From: Nymphaea colorata
Lineage: Eukaryota; Streptophyta; Magnoliopsida; Nymphaeales; Nymphaeaceae
DNA length: 64,000 nucleotides
Assembly (NCBI RefSeq): GCF_008831285.2
Contig: NC_045140.1
Coordinates: 1,095,528 to 1,159,527 of the forward strand
Reading direction: 5' to 3'
The notes beneath the pieces were generated by a model. The model was given only the letters and a program-made list of their open reading frames with translations. It made no database searches and was not told the DNA's origin. A program made the position numbers and the translations under genes. This document shows positions 35,892 to 47,596 of the stretch, in pieces (within the stretch, counting starts at the first letter, position 1; each line of letters opens with the position of its first letter).

Positions 35892-36810
35892 GGGTATGAG
35901 GTATCAGAACCTCTCTAGCAATACCATCAGTCACGAGGACCATGTCATTCCCATTCCATGCATTACCTTCGTCTTGAGGGAGTTCCATAATGGCGGGGTT
36001 CATATTATCATTCACCTTTTTCCTTTTCTTGGAGCCATTACATCTATCTGTAAGGGCCTCTTCCAAGTTAAAAAGTGTTTCAGGAGGCTGACCTTTCTTC
36101 CCCTTGCTAGCAAACCTAGTAGACTTTTGGGTCCCCCTTTGCCTATCTTCAATTGTCTCCCCTTCTCTCTCTGCAACAGCTGAAGCTTGTTCAGGCCTTC
36201 CTTGCTTAGACAAATCACCATCCTTCCCTTTGACTAACGTGGAATCCTTGGACCCAACTGTGAATCTAACCTCGACGGGCCAACCTGATCACCAGCGCTG
36301 TTACCTACCAGCTTTTTAATACTAAAAAAGGGATTAGGCGTCTAGTTTTCAATGCTCTCAGTCTTGTTTCCCTCTCCCTTCCCAAATGTAGAGTTTTTTT
36401 CCCCTTCATCCCTCTTTTATTATACATCTTGCATTCATTAACTCCAGCGTTCGTCACCTCCTTCTGCTCACTAGTGGAGGCACCCCCATCTCTGCCACTA
36501 CAAGGTGGATTAGTACCCATATCACGATTACGTTGAGTGCCATTCCCTTCTACTTCATGTAATTGATTACTAAAAGTTGCACATTAGTTAGCATAAAGTC
36601 CTTGATTGCCAGGGTCACTTCTTTGAAAACCACCTCTAGTTTTTTTAGGCACTAATACATTTTTCTATACCTGCTCCTCTGCAGTTGGGTATGAGGCTGT
36701 CCCTCTATTCTTACACACATCCTCATAGTGTGAGGTTGTGCCACACACACGATAGAATTTAATTTTAGATTCATAGAGCACGTCTTGTACTAGCTTGGAT
36801 TCCGTTACTT

Positions 36811-37594
36811 CTAGCTTGATTTTGGGCACACGACTTCAATACACAATCTCGCAAAACCAGTTTTATCCATATTCAAAGTACATTCATCTACTCTAACAAA
36901 GGATGCACCCAGACCCTGTGCTATGGCTTTAAAACTGTAAGAGTTCCAAAACAGAATTGAAAGTTGAGGCAGACGAATCCACAGAGGAGTAGATTCCTCC
37001 TCATGCAAACGTAACTCAGTTCCTGGCTTCCACCGACTAGAAATAAGAAAACTACCCCCAACAACCCATTTTTTGTGCAGGACCTTCATGATCTCTTCCT
37101 CAAAACTCAACTGTACCAAGAAACGCCCATTCCTAATGACAGAAAACTTTGGACACGCAACGTTCCCAAAGCTTATGTAAGGTCTGAAATACATACCGAT
37201 AGACCATGCTTGTGCTCGATCGTCTTCCATAGAATCTAGCCACAGCTGCAAACCGGTATGTGTCCTCCATTTTCTAGTATGCTTCAATAGGGAACACCAC
37301 CATAGGTTCATCTCCAGACCTGTCTACAGTCACTGCCGGATAGTCATTAAGCTCCGTCTCCTGGCTGCCAGCAACGACACTAGCCCATCCTTGTAACCCG
37401 CACCTGTGGGGGGTGGCATCAACACCACCACTACCTTGCTGAGTCTGTTCCTCATTCAGCCGCACCATTGGAGCCTTACCCCAATCTACCTCCATTATGT
37501 TCCAGTGATCTTGCTCGCACATATCTCCATCTGTGTCGGTGGTACCAACAGATTTCCCCAACTCAGGGAAATTGACCCGATCATCCAGGTCCAT
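36811..37594 (-). pseudogene. LINE ORF1 (DUF4283-type) with degenerate zinc knuckle
   Basis: The N-terminal part is read in one frame (37594-37274, starting MDLDDRVNFPELGKSV). The DUF4283-like part is in the next (37311-36811), with FGNVACPKFSVIRNGRFLVQ, then VVGGSFLISSRWKPG and LPLWIRLPQLS-like segments. A frameshift separates them at about 37280-37310. Downstream at about 36712-36755 the zinc knuckle reads YRVCGTTSHYEDVC, so the first zinc-binding Cys of C-x2-C-x4-H-x4-C has become Tyr. Confidence 0.75.
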
Positions 37595-37825
37595 CTACCC
37601 ACTCATCTCCATTCCCCCTGCAAACGCTGAAGGTTTCCATTTGGGTCCCTCCTTTTCCACAACGCCTCTGTGCGCAGAGCTTCTCACCACACGACGTCGA
37701 CCATGCCTCGACCTCGACCGCCAAGTCCTCCTGCCCCCTCATTTCCATCTCTTTGACGAATGCCGGGGGTTTGCAGTTGAGACCCCTTTTCCACGCGACC
37801 TTCGTTCGCAGAGCTTCTCTCTCCG
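37560..37825. repeat. Two tandem monomers in the LINE 5' leader
   Basis: The word cgcagagcttctc at 37673-37685 recurs at 37807-37819, and the neighbouring cctttt/ttccac.cg, gtttcca/gtttgca and catct stretches recur in step. This gives a repeat unit of about 134 bp. Tandem 5' monomers are known promoters in some mammalian L1 families. Their role here is inferred. Confidence 0.65.
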
Positions 37826-37846
37826 CGTGAAACTTTGTGCACAACA

Positions 37847-37863
37847 TTGGAAGATGCTATTGA
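37847..37863. repeat. LINE target-site duplication, 5' side
   Basis: An exact second copy of the 17-bp sequence at 32329-32345. It sits directly after the GC-rich start of the LINE leader. Confidence 0.85.
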
Positions 37864-39392
37864 TATGGCCACTATAGCTTGATGAATTTTGGAATCTTGC
37901 TTACTGGTTAGTAAAAAACATGATGCAAACAAGATAATGACTAGGACATGACAATTCAAGAGGATATACATAAAATGAAGCCTGACAATAGATTTAAGAA
38001 GCATGAATTCACTAGGTGAACAAGAGGATAATTGTCTAAAATGCAGTCAGCGGTATCTCAGAAGCCTTGCTATGGAAGCAGGCATGCATGTGTCGTTATA
38101 AAAGTGGTTCACATCCATGAGCATCCAAAGGAGACCTGGAAAGAAGAACAAAGAGAAGAATGGCAACAAATAGTCATTAAAAAAGAAGGAAATTTGGGGA
38201 GTCTATACATCTATGATTGAAGACTTAAGCCCAGTGACTTGGTTGAAGGTACAATTATGGTTAGCTTGCAATGAGCGCATATATTGCCATTTCATTCCTT
38301 GAAGTGACTTGTCAACTATGTCATATAAATATTGGTAGATTATTGCCAAGGATGCATTATCACATATGACTTACACATCACATTTTAACAATTTACCATT
38401 ACATTGCAATGACTTGCACTTGTCATATAACAAGAACACTATATGAAACATTTTGATTTTGTAAATAAGACTCACCTTCATTGGAAAAAGAAGTGAAAAA
38501 CGAAAAATAAAGGAGACATTTGACAATAGGAACACTCAAACAATATTCCACAAACATGCCTCAAAGATGTGGAATATTAATGTGTTAGTGTTCTTGTCAC
38601 CAAACACGCCCGGAGGTATGCTAGAAGCAGTCTAGTGCATTGAATATGAGGTGCTTGACTCTTTCAATCAAAACTCCTACACAAGTCACAGAGATTCTCT
38701 CCCAAAGAGGGATGGAGTGAATGTAAGAGGTGAAATTTATATATCACACTGTTGCCTATTTATGTCAAAACATGCAGTACTTTTGATATGCTTCAACTTG
38801 AAAAACTTAAATTCAAACTTTTTTAATATGCTTGAACGACTTGGAAGCCTTATATCCGCTCCCAAATCAAGTGGACATGTCACAAATGAACTTCTTAATG
38901 GTCGTTCTGTCATGCAGGCCAGCCTTTAAAAAGTGATCACGAATCAAGGAGTAGCAGTGGCGATTGGGAAGCACAATTCTTTTGAAAAAATGGTGAAATT
39001 AAGTGTATATTTGAAGGGCACTGATGAAGGCCAATGACTTAAGGGGATCGAATACCATCATGCGCTTAATTTCACAACAGAGGAGGACAATTGAAATACG
39101 CAAGAGAGAGAACCCCAATCACCCAATTTCAAAAATTATGCTTATCCAAAACTCATGATTCTGGTGGGAAGCCCATAAGTAGATTGAAAATGCCCTTGAT
39201 TCCTTGTGGCTACGAGAGGAGGAGAAACACGTAAGTTCAAAAAACTGTGTCCATCCAAAAACTCAAACTCATGGTTTTGGCCGAAAGCCCACAAGTTGAC
39301 TGAATATGTTCGTCGTCACATATGAGTTAACAAAATTTACTAAACACCACCTAACAAATGACCGCCTAATAAATCTTAGAAGGTATTTGAGT
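37864..39392. other. Intergenic, no supported gene
   Basis: AT-rich sequence with short open frames only. Nothing is recognised as coding or as a terminal repeat. Confidence 0.45.
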
Positions 39393-39502
39393 GACACTTC
39401 AAAATCAGTTTTTGGAGGGAAAACCTATGTTTGCCTCCAAAACCAAGTTTTTGAAGTGTCTGGGTGCCATTAAAACTGGGTTCCAAGAACACCCAGTTTT
39501 AA
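39393..39502. repeat. Two consecutive hairpins
   Basis: The first inverted repeat pairs 39393-39418 (gacacttcaaaa..tttttggagg) with 39434-39460 (cctccaaaacc..ttttgaagtgtc). The second pairs 39470-39481 (ttaaaactgggt) with 39491-39502 (acccagttttaa) without a mismatch. Further aaaact / agtttt words continue to about 39660. This is probably one MITE-like unit. Confidence 0.65.
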
Positions 39503-40562
39503 CGAAACCTAGTTTTGTGAAAGGGGGAGAAAAACCTGGTTCCCTTTATGTTTTATTTAAAAACCAAGCTTTGGATATGTCACCCCAACAAAAAAAACAA
39601 GGTTTCTATAACTCATTAAATAAACTTGGTTTCATAAAACTTAGTTTTTGCAAAACTGGGTAAGAGAAGGATGATATCCAAAGGCTTCCTTGGATTTTGA
39701 CAAACAAGCACTCAACTTTTCATTCATATAGTAGAGTTGTTTTTCTCAATAACATTTTGGGAAAATTCGGTAAGTTTTAGAAAAATTCAAAAGAAAAAAA
39801 ATCAAAAAAGAGAACATGAAACCGAAGATCTGATAACTAAAAATAAAAAAAACCAGAATAAAATAAAGATTTTTTTTTTAAAAGAACAGGTTAAAAACAC
39901 GTTTTTCCCTTGTAGGTCATCTGTTTTCTGCACTTCTCAGATCTTAATCCCTACTTGGGTTTGGTTCTATTTTGTTGCAGAGATCGAAATCCCAAAGAAA
40001 AGCGATGGCGACCTCGATCTAGGTTTTCTTCTCCACCCTCCTTTGCATCGTCTTCTTATCCTCCAAGTTGCCTTTGTACGAAGATGAAGTTGGGGTCATG
40101 GACTGGTGAGTGGTTTTGGCTCATACCTCACCTAGTCGAAAATTTTCTTCGATTGTTCTGCTTGGAGGATTTTTGTATTTACGGCAGTCTAGTGGGATTG
40201 GTCATAGGATTAGTATTGTCTAATTCCTAGTGAAATTCCCATTTATTATCAATTGATAATGCCTAATTCCGAGTGAAATTCGCATTTCTTATCAATTGAT
40301 GAGTTGGTCTTTTACTCTGTTGGGTACCTGTTCTGTTCGAGCCATATTGCCAGAGGAGAGTTTGAAGCAATGAGGATGCTATAATGTATTAGGATTTCTA
40401 TAATCCATCAAACAGGCTTCTTCTTCACCACCAATGTGATAGTTAGGAAGCGATACGTGGTTTCCTGTTTAGCGTCTGACCGCCAACATAGTTGTGGTTT
40501 TGAAATAAGCTAAGAGGAACGATATTTCTTTAGCTGTTCAAGGCACTTTTACAGTTGGTTTT
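39503..40562. other. Intergenic
   Basis: AT-rich to about 39900, then a mixed stretch (39950-40240) with short open frames but no recognised domain. Around 40325-40560 a few PPR-like residues can be read, so the PPR relic may start earlier than annotated. Confidence 0.35.
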
Positions 40563-41107
40563 GAGTTCACTAATTACCATGTATTCAAGATGTGGTATTC
40601 TGTGTGATGCTGCATTAGTTTTTGACCGGATGTTGAAGAGGGATTTAGTTGCATGGAATGCTATATGCCTGTATGGTTGACCTTCTTGATCGATCTGGTC
40701 ACCTCAATGAGGCTGTGAAATTTATAAGGGAAATTCCTGATGATCTTTTAACCACTGAATGGGAAACCCTGCTCAGTGCATGTAGAATTTATGGGAATCT
40801 GAATCTGGGAGAAATTGCTTCCAGAAAAGTCATGAATTTGCAGCCTATAGATGGAGTACATGTACTGGTTTCAAATATGTATGCAGCAAGAGGAATGTGA
40901 TGAGATGCTGCAAGCATTAGAACCCTAATGAGGAAACAGGGAGCAAAGAAGCAGCCAGGTTGCAGTTGGATTGAGATAAATGCAAAAGCAAATGTGTTTT
41001 TTTATGATGACAGATCTGTAGCACAGATTGAACGCATACATGAACTGCTTGGATCATTGGCAGCTGTAATGGGAGATGTTGGTTGTTTAGTTCAAACAAT
41101 GGCTTGA
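40563..41107 (+). pseudogene. Pentatricopeptide-repeat protein relic (PLS class, E/E+ tail)
   Basis: PPR proteins bind organellar RNA, and those with E motifs usually act in RNA editing. The sequence first reads LITMYSRCGILCDAALVFDR then LKRDLVAWNAI, one PPR unit followed by a stop. A new frame then reads YACMVDLLDRSGHLNEAVKF, TEWETLLSACRIYGN, VLVSNMYAARGM, two adjacent stops, SIRTLMRKQGAKKQPGCSWIE and the closing E+ region. A one-base loss where ARGMW is expected creates the double stop. At least one PPR unit is missing between the two frames, and the upstream repeats are gone. This is a 3' relic. Confidence 0.8.
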
Positions 41108-41544
41108 CATTTTGTCAAATGTATGTGGCCATGTCTCCAAATCTGATGCATGTCAGCCCTCACCTTTTGAGGTTACATGCTGCTCGCTGAGGATGCTGAA
41201 AGCATCTGCAGTTGTAGCTAATGTTTGAATTTTGTTGTTGGACATATTGTGATTATTGACCACAAAGTGGTGGCATTCATTGGGCTTCTTGCATCTATTT
41301 CAAAGTTGTTAGACTGGGAACAAAACCACTGAGCAATATAGAATTGAAATATGGAAATGTACATGCTGAAAATTTCAGAAGCAGGAAACACGAAGTACGA
41401 CATGCTGGTAGTCAATTGGAGATTGAACCACAGATGACGTAGAAAGTGGGCTGGAATTGGTAGGCAAACTAAAATGGAAAAATCAAGGAAGAAGCTAAAC
41501 GGATTCAATGAGGCAAATGAACACCAAGAACCAGATGCATCCCA

Positions 41545-41725
41545 TTAAACCTGGAAATATATTTCTTTTTCATCAAACTAAGAAATAAATTTCCAAAAAT
41601 TTATTTTTCAATCATCACACACACATCAAAATGGGAATCATGAATATTTTTCTCATTCCATTTTTCCAAGAAATATATTTGTGGAGATATATTTTCAATT
41701 CCAGATTTCCAGCCATCAAACGGGT
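41545..41725. repeat. Dispersed MITE-like repeat, family B, copy 2
   Basis: Matches 29565-29755 along its length: ggaaatatatttctttttcatcaaac, then the cacacacatcaaaat block, then tttttccaagaaatatattt, then attccagatttcc.gccatcaaacgg. It lies about 1.2 kb upstream of the cyclo-ligase start, within its possible promoter region. Confidence 0.65.
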
Positions 41726-42975
41726 AGGTGAATTTTTCCAATTTTTTTTGTATGATTTAGATTTATGTGGTGTTAGGAATTGTGGCATTTTCATTTCCGT
41801 TTTTCTAAAAAATGCATCCGACTATCACAGCAGTTTCATTCCGGTCATTCCGGAATGAAAACCCGACCCTCGGCCTCGGCCAGTTGTCACCCCCTTCTAT
41901 CTCGCGGCCTTCCTCTCTCTCTCTTCTCTGTACTCTCTCCTCCCACTGCCATCTACGGCTGCTTTTCCATCCTTCCCCCGACACGAAGGTCTCTGTTTTT
42001 CCTGTTGATCACTTCATCGTGTTTTTAGCCGTTTGATTTCACACATATAAAAGAGTAACTTGGGTCTTATATTCGGGCTGATGATCGTGGCCTGGCGTCG
42101 CAGAATCCCTCATCCCCGGATTCTAACTTTTTTGTGATTCAGTCTTCTATGACGTAATACAGTAGCATCTTGTGTGCTTTTACATATCAATTTTGCCCTT
42201 TTCTGTCTCCCTTTCTCTCACACGCACACAACGATACAGAATATTTATGCCCCAGAAGATTGTAGAATAAGCCTGTCCTCCTTAAATAAATGTTGTCCTT
42301 CTCATGAGTGGAATATTATCTGCATGCAGGTTCGTTTGCTATAGCAACGAGGGCTTAAAACATTTTGAAATTATAAGTTGCAGGCTTAGAACATTGTTTC
42401 AGACGATTTCTATCTTCATGGCCTTACTTAGGAATTAGTGATGTCATTAAGACACTGGGTGGAGCCATAAGCAAGCATATCATCTAAGTTGGTCTCAGTG
42501 GATTTTTTTTTTTTTTTAAATCGGTGTTCTCTTAGACAACATCATCAACAGAGTTGGGAGTTCTGTAGCGGCTGGTTTATTTGTTCAGATAATTAGTTTG
42601 TCTTTCTGTTGGTAATTGCGTAAGTGAATTTTGCCTTAGAAGTTCCCCTCAATTAATTTGTCTTTGTAAGTGATTTTCACAGTAGAAGTTCAGATCAATC
42701 GATTTTTTTGTAATCTTTCCAAGTTGTCCTTGGATATTTTTTCTCATTGAAAATTCACAGTTGTTTCTCTGTAATAATTTATTATGATATTTTCTAAGTT
42801 GTCCTGACATGGGTGCATGTAGTTGGAGCTATGATTTTTTATTTTTCTTTCTTTGTTGTATTTGGTTATTTTGTAGGTTTTCAGCACTAAATTCTACATT
42901 GGCTTAGTCACCTTGGCCAGCATGTATCTCACGGGTGGCATACAAGTACTAATATCAAGTTTATGAACTAATGAG
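41726..42975 (+). promoter_or_regulatory. Upstream region of the cyclo-ligase gene
   Basis: This contains a GC- and CT-rich patch (41860-41960) and then T-rich sequence. The stretch ending tttgtaggttttcag at about 42887 looks like a 3' splice site, so a non-coding first exon and a leader intron are plausible. The transcription start was not fixed. Two short upstream ATGs lie just before the start codon: ATG-AAC-TAA ending near 42970, and an 11-codon frame from 42971 that overlaps the real ATG. Confidence 0.4.
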
Positions 42976-45900
42976 ATGTCGGTGGCAGGATTATCATTGC
43001 TAGCTGCTTCCCGTTTATCTTTCCCTACTTGTTACCGCGGTTGCATTCTCTCCTTGAAAATGAACAAGGCAATGATTTCCATCAAAACACAACCAACAGA
43101 ATCAGGATACCAACAAGAAAAGGTGAACATCAATGCAGATGATCTTTTCCAACAGAAACGCAGTATTCGGTCCAAATTGAGAAGGCAGTTGAGGGCTATG
43201 AACCCTTCATTAAGACATGAAGAAGGTTAGGCTTTAGTATTATTTTCTTGTTTTCATGGTTGATTCAATTTGGACAAATTTTGTTATAATCTATATGCAA
43301 ATTGATGTTTTAATTGAAGTATAATGTCGTCATTCATATTAAGCTTGTGGATTAGTTTTTTCTCCCATCTGTATGAGAACTATCATATGATTCCTGCCAT
43401 CATTTTATATCTAAGTATCTTGTTCTTGCATTCTCCTTCCTTTTCATGTTCTTTCTACCATTTTCTAAGCACATGCATATACAAACTGGAAAATATATTT
43501 TTATCTCTGAAAGGATGGAAAGTAAATAGTGAAATAAATTTTGATTTTCAACTGGTTGGAAAAATATCGGAAATGTTAGATGGTGATTCCATTGTGTTTA
43601 TTTATTTATGATGTTTCTTTTCCCTTTGCATGGTCATGTCCTGGATGATCACAAATACATCTGATTAATCTTATTGTTAGAAAATGTTGATGGATGTCAT
43701 GGACATTCTGATAATTTTTTGTTAGCTTAGCAGTTGAGTGCTTTTACAAAAGATAATAATGGAGGAAATCATTTCTGACAATTTTTTGTTAGCTTAGCAG
43801 TTTACTTTACTACCTTTGCAAGGTTGATCAGATAATAATGCAGGAATTGTGACCAGCATGACACATACATGAGCAACTCAACGTCCATTAGTGTGATGAG
43901 ATTCAGTTTTACTTATCAAAACTAGGATATCTTCTTCTTTGGGCTAATTTATGTCTGTTTGGTATTTAATACCACAAAATCCTTTCTGTAATTTTCATAA
44001 AACTATTCCACATCCAAGAATCAATGCACATTTTGGAAATCGAAAATGGAGGATACTTGGCTAAGGATTAATGGTATGTGGTTAGCTGATTGTCCTCATT
44101 TGTTCACTATTTTTCAAGGACATGATGCAAATGCTTTTTTCCTCTTTGGATACTCCTGTGATATGCACTTTTATGATACTTATTAATTGTTTCAGCCTGT
44201 GTTTACTTTATGCTTCATCATTCACAAACATGATTCATGTGAAGTTGAGTCGTTAAGGAAAGCAAGATTAAAAAAATCTGGGTGCTCGTTTAGTTAACAA
44301 AGTACCTATTGTTATTGTTTAGTAGCATGCCCAAGTTGTTGTGTATCTTTCCTGGTAAAGGTTAACTATTTCTAAAAAAAAAATTGCATGGTTATTAGTG
44401 TTGTCAGGAATTGGTGAAGATTGCTCCTAGAAAATGTAATGTAGTGCAGAAAACGAGCAATAAGTAAGATGGAGTGAAAAGTAAAATTCCTTTCTTGGGC
44501 AAATTAGAAATGAGAAAGGAGAATGATGTGTTAAATCATAGATCAAAGTGAAAGAATGTTACAAAAGAATACGGAGGTAGAAGGGTGACAATTTTCACGT
44601 TTAACAGGCATTGGGCCCTGCTTCCTATGATGTCAAAAATATAGAAAGTGCTTTATCTCTAAGAAATATAAAAAAGACTGAGCTTATGGTTCTTAATCAT
44701 TTTCAAGAAGGAATGAGGGAAATAAATACTGGAAAGCAATGCTGCTTCTTGATGGAAACATCGATGTCGGACACATTGAGGCATGGTGAAGCATTTGGGT
44801 ACTTATGAAGCAAGAGATCGGCTTCAACACGTTGGAGAATAGCTGCATAAGCTTCATGACCAAATGAATTAAATGCATGTAACGTAAACAAAAAATAAAA
44901 ATAAAAATAAAAAAATCAACGGATAACTGAAGTACACATATCTAAGCCAATATAATATGAAAAAGCATGAAAATTACCCCCAAATACTAAGAACACCAAT
45001 TTCACTTGACCTGTAGTCCATCATTCCCTTATTATAAATTGGAGAAAATTGGTAAGGCCTTGCTCATGAATTGTCCAAATAACTGAAAACACAATTAGAG
45101 CTTGTTGTTACATGTTATGAGGTTATCTGAAATCCATAAAACTAGGAAATTGAACAATACAAATGTACACAACAAGCAACAACCTAGTCCCAGAAGAACC
45201 TTCCACAAACATGATAACACACCATTTTCAGCACATTATACCTTTCTGGAAGATAAATCAAGTTGATCAAGAAAAAGATTAAAGGCAGTAACAAATGTAC
45301 AATGTATCAATATACGCATGTGCACTATGACATACATGTTTGTATTTTCTATAAAGCTTGTGATATCATGTTAGAAAGAACTCTTATAAATATGTATGTG
45401 ATGAAACCTGTTCTCTTGGTAAACTCCAATCCTAGATATAACGAAATTGACCTTGATCAGTGCCATACATTTGCAAAAAAGCACCTTTTTTTATTATTCT
45501 ATATTAGAATATTATGTAAAATTTAATTATCTATATTTCTCATTTACAAATTTTTGAGATTTTTTTAAAGAATGTAAAAATTGCAAAAGAATTCCTAGCA
45601 GGATCAGATGCTTACCTAGTTTTTTGAGGCTCTCTCTGTCTTCCTCCTTCTTGTCTCCTTTGTCTTTTTGTCACTTGAGCTTTCTCTTTTACTGTCATTG
45701 AGTGGAGAATATCAAAGGTAGTGACCACTGGCAGCAGTAGTAGGATGCCATTTTCACCCCCTGTTTCTGTTTTTTCTTCTTTTTCATTTCTTTTGTTTTT
45801 ATTTTCTCTGGACTGTTTCAGTTTCACAACTTGCGAAACAGTTAAAGAAGAGAACGAGGGTTCCTGTCTCACTTTCTTGTTCTTTTGTTTGGGTGGTACC

Positions 45901-47548
45901 CGTTGGACTTGAAACAAAAAAGTCTAAAGGTGCATACTTTCCTTTTGAGCCAGCTGTGAAAAGAAATGTGCATCTTACTGCATGAATATGCTTTCTCAAT
46001 CTGTGTGCTTCACCTTAGCATGTCGGGGCTTTGGAGGTGGATCTTGATTCAAAAGGGCTCACCTCCTGCACTGAGGTGTACACATCTAAAGAAACTGCAT
46101 GGAAGATAATATCTCTGTTACCCAAGTATTTGAATTTTTATATCTGAAACCACTATATGGCACTTGGGCTGCTGCAGCTGCATCGATGCAATGTGGGTGT
46201 AGCAAACATAGATGCTGTAGATACTCTATTATTGTGACTCAATTACATGTAATTCTTTTATATATGTGCGTGTAAACTTCTTTTACATAAACATCTATCA
46301 TTTATGTAACTTATATTCTCATAATTTTGTTCTTTTGGGCATATCTTTTGAGTTTTAAATCTTTTGATGTTTCCCAGATATTTTTCTGACAATGTCATAG
46401 TGAAAGAGAAAAACTCTCAGAGAAGGCCTTCCTGAGAATGAAATTGGTGTATTACAACTATTACAACTTTTACCACTATGCCCTTTTCTCTCTTCATTAA
46501 ACATTAGAAAGAGAATATCACGTGAAAAGGGAGATAAGCACAATAGCCAGGGCTGTAGGATCTGGTTTCCCTTGTATGTGCGTGTTTGTGCTCGTCCATC
46601 TAAGTATACTCTTGTCACATCTGCAACTGAACCCTGCACCTATGTAACACATCACTCTTTTTGGTGTAATTGTTGTGCTTAAATATGATCACACTTTCTG
46701 TGTACCTTGACTCTTTACTTTAATTGATATTCTAAATGAGATCTCATGGTCTTTTCTAATAGTTTATTAGACATTAGTTGTGCTTTCTGTAATTAAACTC
46801 AATCATATCATTGCAGATTGTGCTATCCAGAAGATAGTATTGGACTCCCCATGGTTTAAATCTTCTACTAGTTTGTGCGCATATATAAGCTGTGCAAGTT
46901 TATTTGAAGTTGACACATCACAAATTATATCCGAAGTTCTCTCATCTTATGCTGGTAAGCATTGATACATCCTCATAAGGATTCCCACGTGGTTGCTATC
47001 TTAGTAGGGTTTGATTTTTGTAATTCAGTTCCCTTTAATCTCATAACACTGTCTGATAAATATTATCTGACTTCCATTAAATTTAATATGACAACTGATG
47101 TATATGCCATAGTTATCCACTTTTCTGGAGTAACATCACAGATGTGATCTACATGATTGGTCTTATAGGAGTCAACTCATTTTATGAACATATGTTTCTG
47201 TAAATATTTGAAAAGCAGTAGCCAAGGAATTTCATAAATATTTTAACCTTAATGTATACATATATTGTACATGAAATTTGTAGATTGAGCAAATACAAAA
47301 ACTATCTGAACTAAAAGCAGTAGCCAAGAAATTTCATAAATATAACCTTAATGTATACATATATTGTACATGAAATTTGTAGATTGACTAAAAGCAAAAA
47401 CTATCTGAACTGATTATGTGCCCGAGTTCGACATGTTAAAGAAGGCAACTTTAATTTTTAGTTGGAACTAGTCTTTTCTAATAAATAAGTGGAGCTTGAG
47501 TCAAGTTGAGATTTAGCTTGACTACTTGTGCACCCTAATTCACATATC

Positions 47549-47596
<48 letters not shown>

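Larger units (their letters stand above)
32346..37846 (-). mobile_element. Decayed L1-type LINE retrotransposon with internal deletion
   Basis: This non-LTR retrotransposon runs on the minus strand. Its parts in order are a GC-rich 5' leader (37595-37846) with two 134-bp-spaced monomers, ORF1 with a DUF4283-like RNA-binding domain (37594-36811), and a degenerate zinc knuckle. Next come an APE-type endonuclease (35891-35145; FSWNIRG, then VLIGDFNTML), the start of reverse transcriptase (34528-34268; SINEIMFCLIPKK, DFRPISLCN, IIANVIVNRMK), a late RT connection region (34190-33776), a zf-RVT segment (33640-33284) and an RNase H-like C-terminal tail (33087-32587). The RT segment carrying the YADD catalytic motif is missing between about 34268 and 34200. 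Many frames are broken. The 3' end lacks an obvious poly-A tail. Identical 17-bp target-site duplications (32329-32345, 37847-37863) flank it. Confidence 0.88.

Noticed and set aside
45612-45917. 101-residue Lys/Arg/Gln-rich minus-strand frame in cyclo-ligase intron 1
   Set aside because: Low-complexity composition in intronic sequence with no domain.
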